DNA from: JALZAI01 sp038212215
GTDB taxonomy: Bacteria > Actinomycetota > Actinomycetes > Mycobacteriales > Jatrophihabitantaceae
Direction of reading: 5' to 3'
Assembly (NCBI GenBank): GCA_038212215.1
Contig: JBBQUT010000001.1
Location: forward strand, 124,001-188,000
DNA: 64,000 nt
Shown: in pieces, positions 24,575-42,985 of the stretch
How the letters are laid out: the number at the start of each line of letters is the position of its first letter
How positions within the stretch are numbered: the stretch's first letter is position 1
Notes under the pieces: generated by a model
What the model saw: only the letters and a program-made list of their open reading frames with translations
Database searches by the model: none
Told to the model about the DNA's origin: nothing
Program-made: the position numbers and the translations under genes

Positions 24575-25207
24575 ATGCCCAACGCTGAGAAGATCAGCGC
24601 CGTTGCCGAGATCAGCGAGCACTTTGCCACCTCGTCCGCAGCGGTGATCACTGAGTACCGCGGCCTATCGGTCAAGCAGGTCACCCAACTGCGCCGGGCG
24701 CTCGGTCGCGACACCGTCTACTCCGTCGTCAAGAACACTCTGACCAAGCGCGCCGCCGAGCAATCAGGCGTCACGATCGAGGAGAGCCTGCTCGTCGGGC
24801 CGACCGCGATTGCGTTCGTCAAGGGCGATCCCGTCGAGGCGGCCAAGGGTCTGCGTGACTTCGCCAGGACCAACCCGCTGTTGGTGATCAAGGGCGGGAT
24901 CATGGACGGCAAGGCGCTCTCGACTGCCGAGATCGCCCAGATCGCCGACTTGGAATCCCGCGAAGTGCTGCTGGCCAAGCTCGCCGGAGCGCTCAAGGCA
25001 CTGCCCACGCGTGCGGCTGCGCTATTCCAGGCCCCGCTGTCGCAGATGGCGCGGCTTGCCAAGGCACTCGAAGAGAAGAAGCCCGCCGCGGACGCGCCGA
25101 TCGCGGACGCACCAGTGGCCGATGCACCAGTGGCCGATGCACCAGTGGCCGAGAACGTCGACACCGCTGCGGAAACTCCAGACACTCCCGCCGAGCCGGC
25201 GGAGTAA
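24575..25207 (+). CDS. rplJ: 50S ribosomal protein L10 with Ala/Asp/Pro tail
   Basis: A 210-residue stalk base protein. The N-terminal RNA-binding domain (EISEHFATSSAAVITEYRGL, VKNTLTKRAAEQSG) and the helix that docks L7/L12 dimers (ALFQAPLSQMARLAKALEEKK) are standard. The last ~35 residues are an added disordered tail containing ADAPIADAPVADAPVADAPV, encoded by near-identical 15-bp units at ~25088-25150. SD AGGAGGT is strong. Expression is likely autoregulated through the leader. Confidence 0.95.
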   Translation: MPNAEKISAVAEISEHFATSSAAVITEYRGLSVKQVTQLRRALGRDTVYSVVKNTLTKRAAEQSGVTIEESLLVGPTAIAFVKGDPVEAAKGLRDFARTNPLLVIKGGIMDGKALSTAEIAQIADLESREVLLAKLAGALKALPTRAAALFQAPLSQMARLAKALEEKKPAADAPIADAPVADAPVADAPVAENVDTAAETPDTPAEPAE

Positions 25208-25253
25208 ATCCCGATTGCCGGCTCACCCGGCGAATGAAAGAAAGGACGCCATC

Positions 25254-25640
25254 ATGGCGAAGCTCAGCACCGACGAGCTGCTGGAATCGTTCAAGGAGAT
25301 GACTCTCCTCGAGCTCAGCGCGTTCGTGAAGCAGTTCGAAGAAACGTTCGATGTCACCGCCGCCGCACCGGTTGCGGTTGCGGCCGGCCCCGCCGGTGGT
25401 GGCCCCGCCGTCGAGGCACCCGAGGAGCAGGACGAGTTCGACGTCATCCTCGAAGCGGCCGGCGAGAAGAAGATCCAGGTCATCAAGGAGGTGCGCACGC
25501 TCACGAGCCTCGGTCTGAAGGAGGCCAAGGACCTCGTCGACGGCGCGCCGAAGCCGGTCCTGGAGAAGGTCAACAAGGAAGCTGCCGAGAAGGCCAAGGA
25601 CGCCCTCCAGGCCGCTGGCGCGACGGTAAGCGTCAAGTAG
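25254..25640 (+). CDS. rplL: 50S ribosomal protein L7/L12
   Basis: A 128-residue stalk protein present in multiple copies per ribosome that recruits translational GTPases. It has the N-terminal dimerisation domain (LSTDELLESFKEMTLLELSA), an Ala/Gly/Pro hinge (~37-55) and the C-terminal domain (FDVILEAAGEKKIQVIKEVR ... LGLKEAKDLVDGAPKPV). ATG at 25254 with AAAGGA upstream. A 20-bp hairpin terminator follows. Confidence 0.97.
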   Translation: MAKLSTDELLESFKEMTLLELSAFVKQFEETFDVTAAAPVAVAAGPAGGGPAVEAPEEQDEFDVILEAAGEKKIQVIKEVRTLTSLGLKEAKDLVDGAPKPVLEKVNKEAAEKAKDALQAAGATVSVK

Positions 25641-25666
25641 TCACCTAACACCGAAGACCGCACCAC

Positions 25667-25710
25667 CGACATCGCCGGTGGCCCGCCACGGCGGGCCACC
25701 GGCGATGTCG
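25667..25710. terminator. 20-bp perfect hairpin terminator after rplL
   Basis: Bases 25667-25686 and 25691-25710 are perfect reverse complements (20 bp; arm begins CGACATCGCCGG) around a CACG loop. No U-tract. It lies between rplL and a convergent minus-strand gene and can act in both directions. Confidence 0.85.
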
Positions 25711-25747
25711 ATTGCTGCTCGCATCTCGGGTACCCGGCGAAGTCGGC

Positions 25748-26572
25748 TTACCGGCCCTGGCTGTCGGGACGCGACCTGCCGGCGAGGCGGGCGTAGCTGC
25801 TCGCGGAGAGCTCGCCGCCATCGTGCGCTGCGACAATGCGCGCTTGCACCCGCTCGGGTGCGGCTGCGAAGCGGTCGGCGAGCCGAGCGGCCGAGGTGTC
25901 GCCCAATTCGCTGAGCAGCTCGTCCAGCTCGCTCCACATGTCCTGCGTCGCGGCGGCGGCCAGCAGCTCGTCCAGCTGCTGGGGCGAGAGCAGCGCGCCG
26001 ATCACGTCGATGCGGCTGACGTCCTCGAGCACGAACGCGACGTGCAGCAGTTGCTCGCCATCAAGCTTCGCGATCGCCGCGCGCAGCGCCGGGTCGCTCA
26101 CGAAGGAGACGAAGGCACCCACGACGATCCACTCGCCGCGGCGGGCCAGCTCCGCGCCGACGAGCGCCACATGAGGCGGCCCGAGCGCTGCGATCACGTG
26201 CGGCGCGCGGCCCGGCTCGATCGCCGCGGCAACGTCTGCCAGGTACGTGCTCGACATCCGGGCCACCAGCTCCGCGGCGCGATGCGGGTCGAGCACCTCG
26301 GCGGTTCGTGCGGCCAGCAGAGGTGGCAGCACGTGCTGCCCGATCCGGGCCGAGACGGGGACGGGAACGATGCTCGCCAAGGTGGCCATCCTGGTGAAGT
26401 GGTGGCGTCCCGCCTCGAACAGCACGTCCGCTATCTGGTGCCGGAGAGCGCGCAGGTCCTCGCTCGGGACGTCGGCAACGCTCTTGAGCCGAGCGGTCGG
26501 AACGCCGAGCTGGTGGGCCAGCTTGGCCAGCTCCGCGCCGCCGCCGGTTCCGCTATCTCGCTGCGCGCTCAC
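25748..26572 (-). CDS. All-helical repeat protein, unknown (MgtE-N/HEAT-like)
   Basis: A 274-residue acidic, almost entirely alpha-helical cytosolic protein. Residues ~70-225 are successive ~30-residue helical pairs (VLDPHRAAELVARMSSTYLA, AAIEPGRAPHVIAALG, AAIAKLDGEQLLHVAFVLED, ALLSPQQLDELLAAAA) resembling the MgtE N-domain or FliG superhelix. No catalytic motif. I chose the GTG at 26572 (VSAQRDSGTGGG), which lies in the edge of the 71-bp repeat array; upstream open codons are only repeat sequence. It sits on the minus strand between rplL and rpoB, an unusual place for an extra gene. Probably a scaffold or adaptor; function unknown. Confidence 0.6.
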   Translation of the reverse strand: MSAQRDSGTGGGAELAKLAHQLGVPTARLKSVADVPSEDLRALRHQIADVLFEAGRHHFTRMATLASIVPVPVSARIGQHVLPPLLAARTAEVLDPHRAAELVARMSSTYLADVAAAIEPGRAPHVIAALGPPHVALVGAELARRGEWIVVGAFVSFVSDPALRAAIAKLDGEQLLHVAFVLEDVSRIDVIGALLSPQQLDELLAAAATQDMWSELDELLSELGDTSAARLADRFAAAPERVQARIVAAHDGGELSASSYARLAGRSRPDSQGR

Positions 26573-26779
26573 GGCCGAGCCTCGCTGCGCTCGTTCGGCC
26601 GGCCGAGCCCAATCACACTGGTTCGCTCGCAAGCTTCGCTCACGGCCGAGCCTCGCTGAGCTCGTTCGGCCGGCCAAGCCCAATCACACTGGTTCGCTCG
26701 CAAGCTTCGCTCACGGCCGAGCCTCGCTGCGCTCGTTCGGCCGGCCAGGCCCGATCACACTGGTTCGCTCGCAAGCTTC
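26568..26779. repeat. 71-bp dispersed repeat (family A), three tandem copies, opposite orientation
   Basis: Units start at 26568, 26638 and 26709 (70, 71 and 71 bp) and share GCTCACGGCCGAGCCTCGCT, CTCGTTCGGCCGGCC and ATCACACTGGTTCGCTCGC. This is the reverse complement of the repeat at 11645. Read on the minus strand, the array starts beside the stop codon of the 26782-26991 gene and ends at the GTG start of the 25748-26572 gene, as at the other locus. Confidence 0.9.
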
Positions 26780-26781
26780 GC

Positions 26782-26991
26782 TCACTCGTGCAGCAATCGC
26801 CGGGCGATCGGGCGCACCGGAAAGGGCACGCTCTTGAGCACGTCCTCGAAAGCGAGTGCCAGAGCACGGGCCTGCCGCTGCTGCGCGGCGACGACGAGGT
26901 CGGCCAGCTCATCGAGTGCCGCGGTGTCGAGCGCCGCGATGCCGGGCGGCGGTTCGGTGCCCAGGATGGCGCGCAGGCGCTCATGCGTCAT
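26782..26991 (-). CDS. Small helical protein, unknown
   Basis: A 69-residue product, MTHERLRAILG ... VPFPVRPIARRLLHE, predicted to be mostly helical, with an Ala/Gln-rich middle (AALDELADLVVAAQQRQAR). It is followed on the same strand by the repeat array and then the 274-residue helical protein, so the two may form an operon whose spacer was filled by repeats. A longer open frame upstream overlaps the rpoB promoter and was not used. No family recognised. Confidence 0.5.
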   Translation of the reverse strand: MTHERLRAILGTEPPPGIAALDTAALDELADLVVAAQQRQARALALAFEDVLKSVPFPVRPIARRLLHE

Positions 26992-27164
26992 CGGCAAACC
27001 TTCCCTCGCAGCGTCCAGCAGGGATCGGGCGAACACCCGATCCGGCACCGGTAAGCCAAGGTTAACGACGCGCCGAATACGCGTCCCGCTTGACGGCCGC
27101 GGCATCGCGGGGCAGTCTTTCCCCAGCGCGCCGATGGCGGTTGATTGCCGAGGTGCGCAGCAGC

Positions 27165-27193
27165 TTGCGTGCACGGCGCTGAGCAGTTAGACT
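27165..27193 (+). promoter_or_regulatory. rpoBC promoter (TTGCGT-17-TAGACT)
   Basis: TTGCGT (27165-27170) and TAGACT (27188-27193) with 17-bp spacing form a good housekeeping-sigma promoter. Transcription would start near 27200, leaving a ~125-base leader that includes TTTGCGCTGCCCTCTGCC, a sequence I recognise as typical of actinobacterial rpoB leaders. The remaining gap (26992-27164) shows nothing else clear. Confidence 0.65.
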
Positions 27194-27324
27194 GCTTATT
27201 TGCGCTGCCCTCTGCCAACTTGCGACCCGTCAAGGGTCTGTTTCGTACTGCCCGCGACTCCATCGCAAGCAGCTGGACGGCAGCGCCGCTAGGCACGCAT
27301 CGCTTGTCCTTGGAAGGACGCATC

Positions 27325-30768
<3,444 letters not shown>

Positions 30769-30770
30769 CG

Positions 30771-30801
30771 GTTCAGCTGCCCGGTTCGCCGGCAGCTGAA
30801 C
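30771..30801 (+). promoter_or_regulatory. UUCG-capped hairpin in the rpoB-rpoC spacer
   Basis: GTTCAGCTG-C-CCGG (30771-30784), loop TTCG, CCGG-CAGCTGAAC (30789-30801): a 13-bp stem with one bulged C. It starts 2 bases after the rpoB stop and lies 45 bases before the rpoC start. It may be a processing or stability element, or a partial terminator that sets the rpoB:rpoC ratio. Confidence 0.55.
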
Positions 30802-30846
30802 TCCACTCCGCACCACCCAGCATTGCCATCAAGAAGGTAGGAACTC

Positions 30847-34767
<3,921 letters not shown>

Positions 34768-34779
34768 TATCTGTACTTG

Positions 34780-34815
34780 CGGACGGGCTGGCTCCTTCGG
34801 GAGTCGGCCCGTCCG
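34780..34815 (+). terminator. rpoBC terminator hairpin
   Basis: A 16-bp stem (34780-34795 with 34800-34815, two G-U pairs; arm begins CGGACGGGCTGG) with a TTCG tetraloop, 13 bases after the rpoC stop. No U-tract. Confidence 0.8.
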
Positions 34816-35194
34816 TACGTGCGGGCGCCGTCGCGCGTGGCGCGCGGCCTCGGGCAATTTGGAGTCCGTTGGTGGCGGCGAGTAAGGTAGTGGCTTGTGC
34901 CTGGAGTGATCCGGGCATCGACTCGCGCCACGCGAGCAGTTGACCGGGGTGTCACCACCTCCGGGCGGCGATCAGGGCGCGGGACACTCCGTCCAGACCG
35001 ATGGGAACGTCGGGCTGGCCTGCGGATCGGGCGCGACACGCCCGACCTCGGGGATGGGACAAAGTAGTACGTACAACACAACAGCAGGTGGTCCGGGACG
35101 TGCGCGCCCTGGCGTCACACGGCGGTTCACACGACGCAGTTCTGCGTGAGCAGGCCTGGGTGCAGATTTCGACTATGAGGAGATTGCAGGCCGC
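34816..35194 (+). promoter_or_regulatory. Upstream region of the str operon
   Basis: About 380 bases without a gene before rpsL. The best promoter candidate is TTGGAG (34859-34864), 18 bp, TAAGGT (34883-34888). The long remainder is GC-rich leader with no open frame that looks coding; GAGGAG at ~35177 is the rpsL ribosome binding site. I see no riboswitch or known leader motif. Confidence 0.35.
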
Positions 35195-35569
35195 ATGCCT
35201 ACGATCCAGCAGCTGATCCGTAAGGGTCGGCAGGACAAGATCGGGAAGACCAAGACCCCGGCGCTCAAGGGCTCACCCCAGCGCCGTGGGGTCTGTACCC
35301 GCGTCTACACGACCACTCCGAAGAAGCCGAACTCGGCGCTGCGCAAAGTCGCCCGTGTCCGGCTCACCAGCGGTGTTGAGGTGACCGCCTACATCCCCGG
35401 TGTCGGCCACAACTTGCAGGAGCACTCGATCGTGCTCGTGCGCGGCGGCCGGGTGAAGGATCTCCCCGGCGTCCGTTACAAGATCATCCGTGGATCGCTG
35501 GACACCCAGGGCGTCCGTAACCGTAAGCAGGCTCGCAGCCGCTACGGCGCGAAGAAGGAGAAGAGCTAA
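35195..35569 (+). CDS. rpsL: 30S ribosomal protein S12
   Basis: A 124-residue decoding-centre protein. PTIQQLIRKGRQ, the loop TTTPKKPNSALRKVARVRLT and HSIVLVRGGRVKDLPGVRY are intact. The lysines equivalent to E. coli 42 and 87 (K43/K88) are wild type, predicting streptomycin sensitivity at this site. First gene of the str operon; its TAA overlaps the rpsG ATG by one base. Confidence 0.98.
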   Translation: MPTIQQLIRKGRQDKIGKTKTPALKGSPQRRGVCTRVYTTTPKKPNSALRKVARVRLTSGVEVTAYIPGVGHNLQEHSIVLVRGGRVKDLPGVRYKIIRGSLDTQGVRNRKQARSRYGAKKEKS

Positions 35570-36039
35570 TGCCGCGCAAAGGCCCGGCGCCGCGTCGCCC
35601 CCTCGTCATCGACCCCGTCTACAGCTCGCCACTGGTCACCCAGCTGGTCAACAAGATCCTGATGGGCGGCAAGCGCTCGCTTGCCGAGCGCATCGTCTAC
35701 GGCGCCCTGGAGGGCACCCGCGACAAGACCGGCACCGACCCGGTCGTGACGCTCAAGCGGGCGCTGGACAACGTCAAGCCAGCTATCGAGGTCAAGAGCC
35801 GACGCGTCGGCGGTGCCACCTACCAGGTGCCGATCGAGGTCAAGCCCGGCCGCAGCACCACGCTCGCGCTGCGCTGGCTGGTTGGTTATTCGCGCCAGCG
35901 TCGGGAAAAGACGATGACCGCGCGATTGATGAACGAGTTGCTCGACGCGAGCAACGGACTGGGGGCCAGCGTCAAGCGACGCGAGGACACCCACAAGATG
36001 GCGGAGTCCAACAAGGCCTTCGCGCACTACCGCTGGTAG
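35569..36039 (+). CDS. rpsG: 30S ribosomal protein S7
   Basis: A 156-residue protein that nucleates the 30S head and contacts the E site. Conserved segments: PRKGPAPRRPLVIDPVYSS, LVTQLVNKILMGGKRSLAE, SRRVGGATYQVPIEV and ALRWLVGYSRQR. The one-base overlap with rpsL (TAATG) implies coupling. In other bacteria S7 represses the str message. Confidence 0.98.
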   Translation: MPRKGPAPRRPLVIDPVYSSPLVTQLVNKILMGGKRSLAERIVYGALEGTRDKTGTDPVVTLKRALDNVKPAIEVKSRRVGGATYQVPIEVKPGRSTTLALRWLVGYSRQRREKTMTARLMNELLDASNGLGASVKRREDTHKMAESNKAFAHYRW

Positions 36040-36091
36040 CGCCGTAACCCGGAACTGCCGCACCGCCCGCTACAAGGATTAGAAGGAAATC

Positions 36092-38163
<2,072 letters not shown>

Positions 38164-38188
<25 letters not shown>

Positions 38189-38269
38189 GCATCGTAGTGA
38201 GCGCAGCGAGCGAGGAGCGCAGCGAGTCCGGCGCCGAGCCAATAAGCATCGCGAAGGCGACGGGCGAGT
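38164..38269. repeat. 23-bp duplication of the fusA 3' end bracketing a 48-bp-family repeat
   Basis: The 23 bases 38164-38186 (CATCGCGAAGGCGACGGGCG plus AGT) recur exactly at 38247-38269. Between them, 38181-38227 is the family B repeat, which also occurs at 39989-40036 (44 of 48 aligned positions identical). The pattern resembles a target-site duplication or a tandem duplication split by a small insertion. Confidence 0.85.
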
Positions 38270-38346
38270 AGCACCCAGGTTTCGACAACATCCAGAACTA
38301 GCCGGGCGAGAAGACCGGCGCAACCGAAGAGGGAAAGGGATCCACA

Positions 38347-39543
<1,197 letters not shown>

Positions 39544-39550
39544 TTGCACA

Positions 39551-39581
39551 GGCGGCGGCCGGAACACCTCCGGCCGCCGCC
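39551..39581 (+). terminator. tuf terminator hairpin
   Basis: GGCGGCGGCCGGA (39551-39563), loop ACACC, TCCGGCCGCCGCC (39569-39581): a 13-bp GC-only-but-one stem 7 bases after the tuf stop, with no U-tract. Confidence 0.8.
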
Positions 39582-39671
39582 GGTGTGAGCAGCACCGCTC
39601 TCCGCCGCCTCGGCGGGCGAGCTCGTACCTGAAGTAGCAGCACCGAGAACAGTGAAGGTGAGTCAGCCACT

Positions 39672-39977
39672 ATGGCGGGACAGAAGATTCGCATCCGGCT
39701 CAAGGCCTATGACCACGAGGCTATCGACGCCAGCGCGCGCAAGATCGTGGAAACGGTGACCCGCACCGGCGCCCGGGTCGTCGGACCCGTGCCGCTGCCG
39801 ACGGAGAAGAACATCTACTGCGTCATCCGCTCGCCGCACAAGTACAAGGACAGCCGCGAGCACTTCGAGATGCGCACCCACAAGCGGCTCATCGACATTC
39901 TCGATCCGACTCCGAAGACGGTCGACGCGCTCATGCGCATCGATCTGCCCGCCAGCGTCGATGTGAATATCCAGTAG
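39672..39977 (+). CDS. rpsJ: 30S ribosomal protein S10
   Basis: A 101-residue 30S head protein and NusB partner (NusE). RIRLKAYDHEAIDASARKIV, GARVVGPVPLPTEKNIYCVI, HFEMRTHKRLIDILDPTP and the end DLPASVDVNIQ are canonical. First gene of the S10 operon. The 150-bp spacer to rplC is unusually long and contains repeat sequence. Confidence 0.98.
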   Translation: MAGQKIRIRLKAYDHEAIDASARKIVETVTRTGARVVGPVPLPTEKNIYCVIRSPHKYKDSREHFEMRTHKRLIDILDPTPKTVDALMRIDLPASVDVNIQ

Positions 39978-39988
39978 ATGATCGGCCA

Positions 39989-40036
39989 GCGAGTGAGCAT
40001 CGAAGCGAGCGCCAGCGAGCGAGGAGCGGAGCGAGT
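39989..40036. repeat. 48-bp dispersed repeat (family B) in the rpsJ-rplC spacer
   Basis: Begins GCGAGTGAGCATCG and ends GGAGCGGAGCGAGT. It aligns with 38181-38227 with three substitutions and one 1-base gap. Further GAGCGCC/CGCGCGAAGAGG-type sequence continues towards rplC, and shorter related strings occur in the rplB-rpsS and rplF-rplR spacers. Confidence 0.85.
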
Positions 40037-40127
40037 TGCCGATGAGCGCTCGCGCGAAGAGGAAATGTCACAGTGAGCGCCAGCAAGCGGCGGAGTCGAC
40101 CAATTTCGAGCGCGGAGAGAAAGCATC

Positions 40128-40772
40128 ATGGCTAACGACAGAACTGGGATCCTGGGCGAAAAGCTCGGCATGACCCAGGTCTTCGACGAGAACAACCGGA
40201 TTGTTCCGGTGACCGTCGTGAAGGCTGGGCCGTGCGTCATCACCCAGATCCGTACGCAGGAGAAGGACGGCTACACCGCCGTCCAACTTGCCTACGGGCA
40301 AATTGATCCGCGCAAGGTCACCAAGCCGGTGGCCGGCCACTTCAAGGCCGCCGAGGTCACGCCGCGCCGGCACCTCGTCGAGGTTCGCACCGATTCGATC
40401 GAGGGTTACCGCATCGGTCAGGAGATCAGCGCAGACGTGTTCGAGGTGGGTACCCGCGTCGACGTCAGCGGTACGACCAAGGGCAAGGGCACGGCAGGGG
40501 TCATGAAGCGACACGGCTTCCACGGACTCGGCGCTGGACACGGCACCCAACGCAAGCACCGCTCGCCGGGTTCCATCGGCGCGTGCGCCACCCCGGGGCG
40601 CGTCTTCAAGGGCGTGCGGATGGCCGGTCGGATGGGCAACGAGAAGGCCACCACCACCGGCCTCACTGTCCACAAGGTCGACATCGAGCGTGGCCTGCTG
40701 CTCATCAAGGGCGCAGTTCCGGGCCCCAAGGGCGGTCTGCTGCTCGTTCGCACCGCATCGAAGGGAGTCTGA
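40128..40772 (+). CDS. rplC: 50S ribosomal protein L3
   Basis: A 214-residue protein reaching from the 50S surface to the peptidyl-transferase centre. GILGEKLGMTQVFDENNRIV at the start, the central extension FHGLGAGHGTQRKHRSPGSI (in part), RVFKGVRMAGRMGNEK and LLIKGAVPGPKGGLLLVR are present. SD GGAGAG upstream of the ATG. rplD begins 3 bases after the stop. Confidence 0.98.
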   Translation: MANDRTGILGEKLGMTQVFDENNRIVPVTVVKAGPCVITQIRTQEKDGYTAVQLAYGQIDPRKVTKPVAGHFKAAEVTPRRHLVEVRTDSIEGYRIGQEISADVFEVGTRVDVSGTTKGKGTAGVMKRHGFHGLGAGHGTQRKHRSPGSIGACATPGRVFKGVRMAGRMGNEKATTTGLTVHKVDIERGLLLIKGAVPGPKGGLLLVRTASKGV

Positions 40773-40775
40773 GCC

Positions 40776-41513
40776 GTGACGCTCTCGCTCACTGTGCAGA
40801 ATCCGGTCGGGGAGTCGGCCGACTCCACCGGCGCGACGATTGAGCTGCCCGCCGAGGTGTTCGACGTCGATGCCAACATCGCGCTGATCCACCAGGTTGT
40901 CGTCGCCCAGCTTGCGGCCGCCCGGCAGGGCACGGCGTCAACCAAGACTCGCGGCGAGGTCCGCGGCGGCGGCAAGAAGCCGTACCGGCAGAAGGGCACC
41001 GGCCGCGCCCGGCAGGGATCGACGCGTGCCCCGCAGTTCGCCGGTGGTGGCGTCGTGCACGGCCCGAAGCCGCGCAGCTACGACCAGCGCACACCCAAGA
41101 AGATGAAGGCTGCCGCCTTGCGTGGCGCCCTCTCCGATCGGGCCAGACATGACCTCGTGCACGTGGTGAGTTCGCTCGTGGCGGGCGATTCCCCGTCCAC
41201 CAAGGCAGCGTCGGCGACGTTGGCAAAGCTGAGCACGTCGCGGCATCTGTTGGTCGTCGCCGAGCGCAACGACGGGGTGACGTGGAAGAGCCTGCGCAAC
41301 CTCGACAACGTCCACCTGATCGAACCCACGCAGCTCAACACCTACGACGTGCTGGTCAGCGACGAGATCGTGTTCACCCAGGCGGCGCTCGACGTGTTCC
41401 TCGCCGGCCCCGCAAAGGGCAAGAGCGCCAAGGGCGCGGCGACCAGCACCGAGACGGTCGACACCGACACCGTCAACACCGAGAAGGTCAACGCCGAGAA
41501 GGAGGACAGCTGA
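40776..41513 (+). CDS. rplD: 50S ribosomal protein L4 with short acidic tail
   Basis: A 245-residue protein lining the exit tunnel. The macrolide-relevant loop reads GEVRGGGKKPYRQKGTGRAR, followed by GSTRAPQFAGGGVVHGPKPR. The last ~25 residues (STETVDTDTVNTEKVNAEKE) extend beyond the usual end and are low-complexity. GTG start; the stop overlaps the rplW ATG (TGATG). Confidence 0.96.
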   Translation: MTLSLTVQNPVGESADSTGATIELPAEVFDVDANIALIHQVVVAQLAAARQGTASTKTRGEVRGGGKKPYRQKGTGRARQGSTRAPQFAGGGVVHGPKPRSYDQRTPKKMKAAALRGALSDRARHDLVHVVSSLVAGDSPSTKAASATLAKLSTSRHLLVVAERNDGVTWKSLRNLDNVHLIEPTQLNTYDVLVSDEIVFTQAALDVFLAGPAKGKSAKGAATSTETVDTDTVNTEKVNAEKEDS

Positions 41514-41809
41514 TGTTCGACGATCATCGCGACGTCCTGCTCGCTCCGGTCATCTCGGAGAAGAGCTACGGCCTGCTGGACGAGAACAAGTACACGTTCG
41601 AAGTCCACCCCCAGGCGAACAAAACCCAGATCAAAATTGCGATCGAGAAGGTGTTCAACGTCAAGGTCACCGACGTCAACACCCTCAACCGACAGGGCAA
41701 GCGCAAGCGCACCCGATTCGGGCACGGCCGGCGCAAGAATGTGAAGCGCGCCATCGTGACATTGCGTGATGGCGACCGCATCGACGTATTCGGTCAGATT
41801 GGTAGCTGA
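41513..41809 (+). CDS. rplW: 50S ribosomal protein L23
   Basis: A 98-residue protein at the tunnel exit that docks trigger factor and SRP. DHRDVLLAPVISEKSYGLLD, NKTQIKIAIEKVFNVKVTDV and GRRKNVKRAIVTLRDGDRID are canonical. I chose the ATG at 41513 overlapping the rplD stop; the longer open frame upstream is inside rplD. Confidence 0.97.
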   Translation: MFDDHRDVLLAPVISEKSYGLLDENKYTFEVHPQANKTQIKIAIEKVFNVKVTDVNTLNRQGKRKRTRFGHGRRKNVKRAIVTLRDGDRIDVFGQIGS

Positions 41810-41811
41810 CG

Positions 41812-42645
41812 ATGGCTATTCGTAAATACAAGCCGACCACCCCGGGCCGTCGTGGCTCCTCGGTGGCCGACTTCGCCGAGATCACCCGGGACACCCCGGA
41901 GAAGTCATTGGTCCGCCCGCTGCACAGCAAGGGCGGTCGCAACAACACCGGCAAGGTGACGACCCGGCACCAGGGCGGCGGGCACAAGCGCGCCTACCGC
42001 GTGATCGACTTCCGGCGGCACGACAAAGACGGCGTGCCGGCGCAGGTCGCGCACATCGAGTACGACCCGAATCGCACCGCGCGCATCGCGCTGTTGCACT
42101 ACGCCGACGGCGAGAAGCGCTACATCATCGCGCCGCGGCTACTCAAGCAGGGCGACCGGATCGAGAACGGCCCGAGCGCCGACATCAAGCCCGGCAATGC
42201 CTTGCCGCTGCGCAACATCCCGGTCGGCACGGTGGTGCACGCCATCGAGCTGCGTCCGGGCGGCGGTGCGAAGATCGCCCGCTCGGCCGGCGCGAGCGTG
42301 CAGCTCGTCGCGAAGGAAGGCACCTTCGCGCAGCTGCGGATGCCATCGGGTGAGATTCGCAACGTCGACGTGCGCTGCCGTGCGACCGTCGGCGAGGTCG
42401 GCAACGCCGAGCAGTCCAACATCAACTGGGGCAAGGCCGGCCGGATGCGCTGGAAGGGTAAGCGCCCGACCGTCCGCGGTGTCGCGATGAACCCGGTCGA
42501 TCACCCGCACGGTGGTGGTGAGGGTAAGACCTCCGGTGGTCGCCACCCAGTGAACCCGAACGGCAAGCCCGAGGGACGCACCCGGCGCCACAAGGCAAGC
42601 GACCAGCTGATCGTGCGCCGTCGTCGTACGAACAAGAAGCGGTGA
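41812..42645 (+). CDS. rplB: 50S ribosomal protein L2
   Basis: A 277-residue core 50S protein. IRKYKPTTPGRRGSSV, the RNA-binding domain (GGGHKRAYRVIDF), GNALPLRNIPVGTVVHAIEL and the essential-His region MNPVDHPHGGGEGKT are all intact. Starts 2 bases after the rplW stop. Confidence 0.98.
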   Translation: MAIRKYKPTTPGRRGSSVADFAEITRDTPEKSLVRPLHSKGGRNNTGKVTTRHQGGGHKRAYRVIDFRRHDKDGVPAQVAHIEYDPNRTARIALLHYADGEKRYIIAPRLLKQGDRIENGPSADIKPGNALPLRNIPVGTVVHAIELRPGGGAKIARSAGASVQLVAKEGTFAQLRMPSGEIRNVDVRCRATVGEVGNAEQSNINWGKAGRMRWKGKRPTVRGVAMNPVDHPHGGGEGKTSGGRHPVNPNGKPEGRTRRHKASDQLIVRRRRTNKKR

Positions 42646-42688
42646 TGGAGATGTCACGAGTGAGCTCGCGCGAAGAGGGGTTGTCGTA

Positions 42689-42970
<282 letters not shown>

Positions 42971-42985
42971 CGATCGGAGACAGAC

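Noticed and set aside
27145..27324. Longer rpoB start at 27145
   Set aside because: The extra 60 codons overlap the -35/-10 elements and leader; the TTG at 27325 has a good ribosome binding site and gives the family N-terminus.
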